From positions 8,618,001 to 8,682,000 of the forward strand of contig NZ_CP109467.1 in the NCBI RefSeq assembly GCF_036227325.1: 64,000 nt of DNA, in the 5' to 3' direction. The translations under genes and the position numbers were made by a program. Origin of the DNA: Streptomyces sp. NBC_01465. GTDB lineage: Bacteria; Actinomycetota; Actinomycetes; Streptomycetales; Streptomycetaceae. The notes beneath the pieces are model-generated. The model searched no databases and had not been told where the DNA came from. It worked only from the letters and a program-made list of their open reading frames with translations. How positions within the stretch are numbered: the stretch's first letter is position 1; each line of letters opens with the position of its first letter. This document shows positions 61,207 to 64,000 of this stretch, piece after piece.

Positions 61207-63156
61207 ATGCTGAGATGTTCCATGCATACGGGCCGGAACAACACAGAACCCCGCAGGCACGCCACGGCCGAGGAGCCGTTCCGTGCCCTGCTGGAGGCGG
61301 CTCCCGACGCGATGGTGATCGTGGACGACACCGGCGTGATCAGGCTCGTCAATGCCCAGACGGAGGCGCTCTTCGGGTACCCCCGCAATGAACTGCTGGG
61401 GCGTCCCATCGAGATCCTGGTCCCGCAGCGCTTCCGTTCCCAGCATCCGGGCCACCGCCTGGACTACTCCGCCAATCAGCAGGTCCGCCCGATGGGCGCC
61501 AACCTCGAGCTCTACGGACTGCGGCGGGACGGCGGTGAGTTCCCCGTCGAGATCAGCATCAGCCCCCTGCAGACCCCCGACGGGCTGCTGATTTCGGCGG
61601 CCGTGCGCGACATCAGTGAGCGCCAGGCCGCCGAGGCTCGCTTCCGCGCCCTGCTGGAAGCCGCCCCCGACGCCATCGTCATCGTGGACGACGCCGGCAC
61701 CATCCAGCTCGTCAACGCGCAGACCGAGACTCTATTCGGCTACCGACGTGAGGAGCTCCTGGGACGCCAGGTGGAAGTTCTGGTGCCCCAGCGCTTCCAC
61801 CATCACCACCCGTCCCACCGCCACGGCTACGTGGACAACCACCGTGTGCGCCCGATGGGCGCCGGCCTGGACCTGCACGGGCTGCGCAAGGACGGCGGCG
61901 AGTTCCCCGTCGAGATCAGCCTCAGCCCCCTGGAGACCCCGGACGGCACGCTGATCTCCGCCGCGATCCGCGACGTCAGCGAACGCAAGGCTGCCGAGAT
62001 CCAGCTCGCCGAACTCTACGAACAGCAGCGCCACGTCGCCCTCACCCTGCAACGCAGCCTGATGGGCTCGCCCGCCCCACTGCCCGGCATGGACGCCTCC
62101 AGCCGCTACTTCCCCGCACGTCAGGGCCCGGGTGTGGGCGGCGACTGGTTCGACCTGATCGCCCTGGGCGGCGGCCGGGTGGGCGTACTGATGGGCGACG
62201 TCATGGGCCGCGGCCTGGAGGCCGCAGCCGTCATGGGACAGCTCCGCTCGGCCTCCCACGCCCTGGCCAAGACCGGCATGCCGCCGTGGCAGCTCATGCG
62301 GGCCCTGGACGCGGTCGTCAGTGAACTGCCCGACCAACTCGTCACCTGCTGCTACCTGATCCTCGACCCGGACGAGAGCGCCCTGACCGTGTGCTCCGCC
62401 GGACATCTGCCGGTCCTGCTGGTGGACCCCACCGGTCAGGTCCGCCGACTCCCGGTACCCGTCAGCGTGCCCCTGGGCGTCGGCGAAGTACCCCACCAGG
62501 AAATCCGGCTCACCGTCCCGCCGTCCTCCGTGCTGGCCCTCTACACCGACGGTCTGGTGGAGACCCCCACCAGCGACATCGAGGAGCAGATCGACGCCCT
62601 GACCGTCGCCCTGGAGAAGGCCATCGCGGATTCACCCTGCCTGGACCTGGCGGCAGACTCCATCCTCGCCGCACTGCTGCCCGACCCGGTGGGCTACGCC
62701 GACGACGTGACCCTGCTCCTCGCCCGGATCCCGCTCGCCCCGCTCACCGCCGTATCCGCAGAGCTGCCCGCCCTGCCCGTCAGCGTGGGGGAGGGGCGGC
62801 GCTTCCTGCGCCGCACTCTGGAGGACTGGGGATGTGAGGACCTCACCGACACCGCCTGCCTGCTCGCCTCCGAACTTCTGACGAACGCGGTCCGCCATGC
62901 GTGCGACCCGCTCAGGCTGCGGCTGCGCCGCACACGCGACGACCTCACCATCGAAGTCTGCGACGGCAGCCCGGTCCTGCCCCGGGCCAGAACGGCCGCG
63001 CTCGACGAGGAGTCGGGCCGCGGACTGGCACTGCTCGACCAACTGGCCGCCACCTGGGGCACGCTGCCCACCCAGGACGGCAAAGCCGTATGGTTCTCCG
63101 TCCTCCTGCCCCCATCGCACAGCGGGTCGCCCCTGGAAACGGGTACGGCCCGCTGA
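61207..63156 (+). CDS. PAS-PAS-SpoIIE phosphatase with C-terminal anti-sigma-factor kinase domain
   Basis: About 649 residues. Two near-identical PAS domains ([20 protein letters not shown] and [20 protein letters not shown], each with ELLGR...EVLVPQRF) show an internal duplication. A PP2C/SpoIIE domain follows ([51 protein letters not shown]), then an RsbW-like ATPase ([31 protein letters not shown]). Such proteins control partner-switching of stress sigma factors in response to a PAS ligand. The start is uncertain: TTG 61174, ATG 61207 or ATG 61222. Confidence 0.93.
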   Translation: MLRCSMHTGRNNTEPRRHATAEEPFRALLEAAPDAMVIVDDTGVIRLVNAQTEALFGYPRNELLGRPIEILVPQRFRSQHPGHRLDYSANQQVRPMGANLELYGLRRDGGEFPVEISISPLQTPDGLLISAAVRDISERQAAEARFRALLEAAPDAIVIVDDAGTIQLVNAQTETLFGYRREELLGRQVEVLVPQRFHHHHPSHRHGYVDNHRVRPMGAGLDLHGLRKDGGEFPVEISLSPLETPDGTLISAAIRDVSERKAAEIQLAELYEQQRHVALTLQRSLMGSPAPLPGMDASSRYFPARQGPGVGGDWFDLIALGGGRVGVLMGDVMGRGLEAAAVMGQLRSASHALAKTGMPPWQLMRALDAVVSELPDQLVTCCYLILDPDESALTVCSAGHLPVLLVDPTGQVRRLPVPVSVPLGVGEVPHQEIRLTVPPSSVLALYTDGLVETPTSDIEEQIDALTVALEKAIADSPCLDLAADSILAALLPDPVGYADDVTLLLARIPLAPLTAVSAELPALPVSVGEGRRFLRRTLEDWGCEDLTDTACLLASELLTNAVRHACDPLRLRLRRTRDDLTIEVCDGSPVLPRARTAALDEESGRGLALLDQLAATWGTLPTQDGKAVWFSVLLPPSHSGSPLETGTAR

Positions 63157-63166
63157 CCTGTCAACT

Positions 63167-63181
63167 GTGCCGCTGCGGCAC
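63167..63181. terminator. Short hairpin between convergent genes
   Basis: GTGCCG and CGGCAC with a 3-nt loop lie 11 bp after the phosphatase stop, before the convergent membrane-protein stop. Confidence 0.4.
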
Positions 63182-63193
63182 GGGAACGGTCCT

Positions 63194-63778
63194 TCAAAGA
63201 ATCTGGCGCCGCCACACGAGTGCCACCTCTTGCCACTCTGCGTCCCAGCCGCGCATCCGCAGCACCTCGATGTGGGCCCTCAGGCCGAGGCCGACCAGGA
63301 ACACCAGCGCACCGGCCCCCGATCCGGCCAGAACCGCGGAGTAGCCCGCCCGAACGATGCGGTCGGAGTCCGAAGGAGGCGGGCTCACCAGGGAGTTGTG
63401 CGGACCCGCCCACGCGGTCACCGAAGTGCCCGCGGCGGCCCCGGCCGGCACCCGGGTCGTGCCTGTGCGGGTGGCGCCCCGCGCGTCGACCCAGCGGACC
63501 CGCGCCATCACCTGCTCGGAGCCGGCGCCCGACACCGCGGCCACGGCCGGCGGTGCCGCCTGTGTCAGCACGGCAGGGACGCGATGTCGGTCGCTCTGCT
63601 GTGCGGAGATGCTGCTGGAGACCCAACCGGCCGTGGCCGCGCCGACCGCGACAACGGCCACCGCGACCAGCGCCCAGGTCGCGGCCACGACCCAGGCCTC
63701 CAGTATGTCGCTGCGCCGCTTCAGCGGATTGTTCCGCCAGCGCCACAGCCGCACAGCGGTCCGCTTCGTGAATGCCAT
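63194..63778 (-). CDS. Rv1733c-like membrane protein
   Basis: A 194-residue protein. WRWRNNPLKRRSDILEAWV at the N-terminus, TM1 (ATWALVAVAVVAVGAATAGW), a loop of about 90 residues with VRWVDARGATRTGTTRVPAG, TM2 (GYSAVLAGSGAGALVFLVGL) and a basic tail fit the Rv1733c family, whose Mycobacterium tuberculosis member belongs to the DosR dormancy regulon. The membership supports the dormancy reading of this island. ATG 63778 is chosen by family fit. Two dyad-like sites lie upstream. Confidence 0.88.
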   Translation of the reverse strand: MAFTKRTAVRLWRWRNNPLKRRSDILEAWVVAATWALVAVAVVAVGAATAGWVSSSISAQQSDRHRVPAVLTQAAPPAVAAVSGAGSEQVMARVRWVDARGATRTGTTRVPAGAAAGTSVTAWAGPHNSLVSPPPSDSDRIVRAGYSAVLAGSGAGALVFLVGLGLRAHIEVLRMRGWDAEWQEVALVWRRQIL

Positions 63779-63857
63779 CGTGGAACGCCTCCTCGGGATC
63801 CTTCGACCGTGCCAGGCATGCACACGCTCCGGCAGGGGCCGATACGCCGCCCCCACG

Positions 63858-63871
63858 GGGCCGAAAGGTCT
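63858..63871. promoter_or_regulatory. Weak DevR/OsdR-like dyad upstream of the Rv1733c-like gene
   Basis: GGGCCGAAAGGTCT, three mismatches to the recurrent dyad, 80 bp upstream of the start; one half-site is intact. Confidence 0.35.
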
Positions 63872-63889
63872 CAACGCGCCCCGGACAAT

Positions 63890-63903
63890 GGGCTGTTAGG
63901 CCC
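63890..63903. promoter_or_regulatory. DevR/OsdR-like dyad upstream of the gene at the window end
   Basis: GGGCTGTTAGGCCC, two mismatches to the recurrent dyad, 71 bp upstream of ATG 63974. Confidence 0.4.
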
Positions 63904-63973
63904 TGGCCGACGGGGCTGTACGCGGGCGAGGATTCCTTCAGGACGAAGCACATCGCTCCAGTGAGGGACGGCC

Positions 63974-64000
63974 ATGACCGCATCAGCCCACAAGTTCTCC
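63974..64000 (+). CDS. Start of an unidentified gene, cut by the window end
   Basis: ATG 63974 with GAGGGA seven bases upstream begins MTASAHKFS and runs off the window. Nine residues do not allow identification. A dyad-like site upstream suggests it belongs to the same island. Confidence 0.5.

Noticed and set aside
1..64000. tRNA, rRNA or CRISPR arrays
   Set aside because: No cloverleaf-like clusters, rRNA-like stretches or regularly spaced repeats were seen by reading both strands; a covariance-model search was not possible here.

Overview
The window is high-GC actinobacterial DNA and almost certainly Streptomyces. The evidence is third-position GC bias, GTG/TTG starts with GGAGG-type ribosome binding sites, a WhiB protein, MmyB, MocR and HxlR regulators, a class E sortase (LAXTG) substrate and a glycopeptide-resistance locus of the Streptomyces type. 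No rRNA, tRNA or CRISPR array was seen. The mix of stress genes, mobile elements and many gene remnants suggests an accessory or chromosome-arm region, which is inference.

Layout. 1-14.5 kb: two flavin-dependent luciferase-like oxidoreductases, a 2H phosphoesterase, a secreted GH25 muramidase, a MocR regulator, small conserved genes, and a GNAT gene cut in two by a nested mobile element (a tnpB element of IS200/IS605 type with an IS1182-family element inserted near its right end). Then come a MerR regulator with its 19-bp-spacer promoter, an aldo/keto reductase and a SUKH protein. 14.5-21.4 kb: a vancomycin-resistance locus in the order vanS, vanR (collapsed to 59 codons), vanK, a murF homologue in opposite orientation, then vanH-vanA-vanX. 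Two near-identical VanR-type promoter blocks precede vanK and vanH. 21.4-35.3 kb: secreted esterase, agmatine deiminase with its TetR regulator, lipoprotein, LAXTG surface protein, urea transporter, TolB-like secreted protein, and two regulator/enzyme pairs (LysR/SDR and HxlR/hydrolase).

35.3-38.0 kb is a graveyard of remnants (TetR, MmyB, a secreted protein, two unknown tails) around a Fic-type toxin-antitoxin pair and a thioredoxin-fold protein without CXXC. 38.0-44.2 kb: WhiB protein, NarL-type two-component system, an MMPL exporter whose reading frame runs on into the kinase gene, and an MFS transporter.

44.5-64 kb is a coherent low-oxygen/dormancy-like island: pyruvate phosphate dikinase, GAPDH, DoxX-like protein, PPK2, five universal stress protein genes (one destroyed by a complete IS200/IS605 element), a GNAT/ADP-forming acyl-CoA synthetase fusion, CBS-BON proteins, flavodoxin, a cyclic-nucleotide-binding protein without HTH, a PAS-PAS-SpoIIE phosphatase, an Rv1733c-like membrane protein and a phosphoketolase remnant. 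A recurring dyad, GGGCCGNNCGGCCC, lies 68-119 bp upstream of many of these genes. It resembles a DevR/OsdR-type operator and suggests that the island is one regulon.

How the genes work together: vanHAX replaces D-Ala-D-Ala with D-Ala-D-Lac precursors, vanK extends them, and murF may join the depsipeptide to the UDP-muramyl tripeptide. The sensor kinase is intact but its regulator is not. The dormancy island links phosphoenolpyruvate, polyphosphate and acetyl-CoA metabolism to stress sensing.
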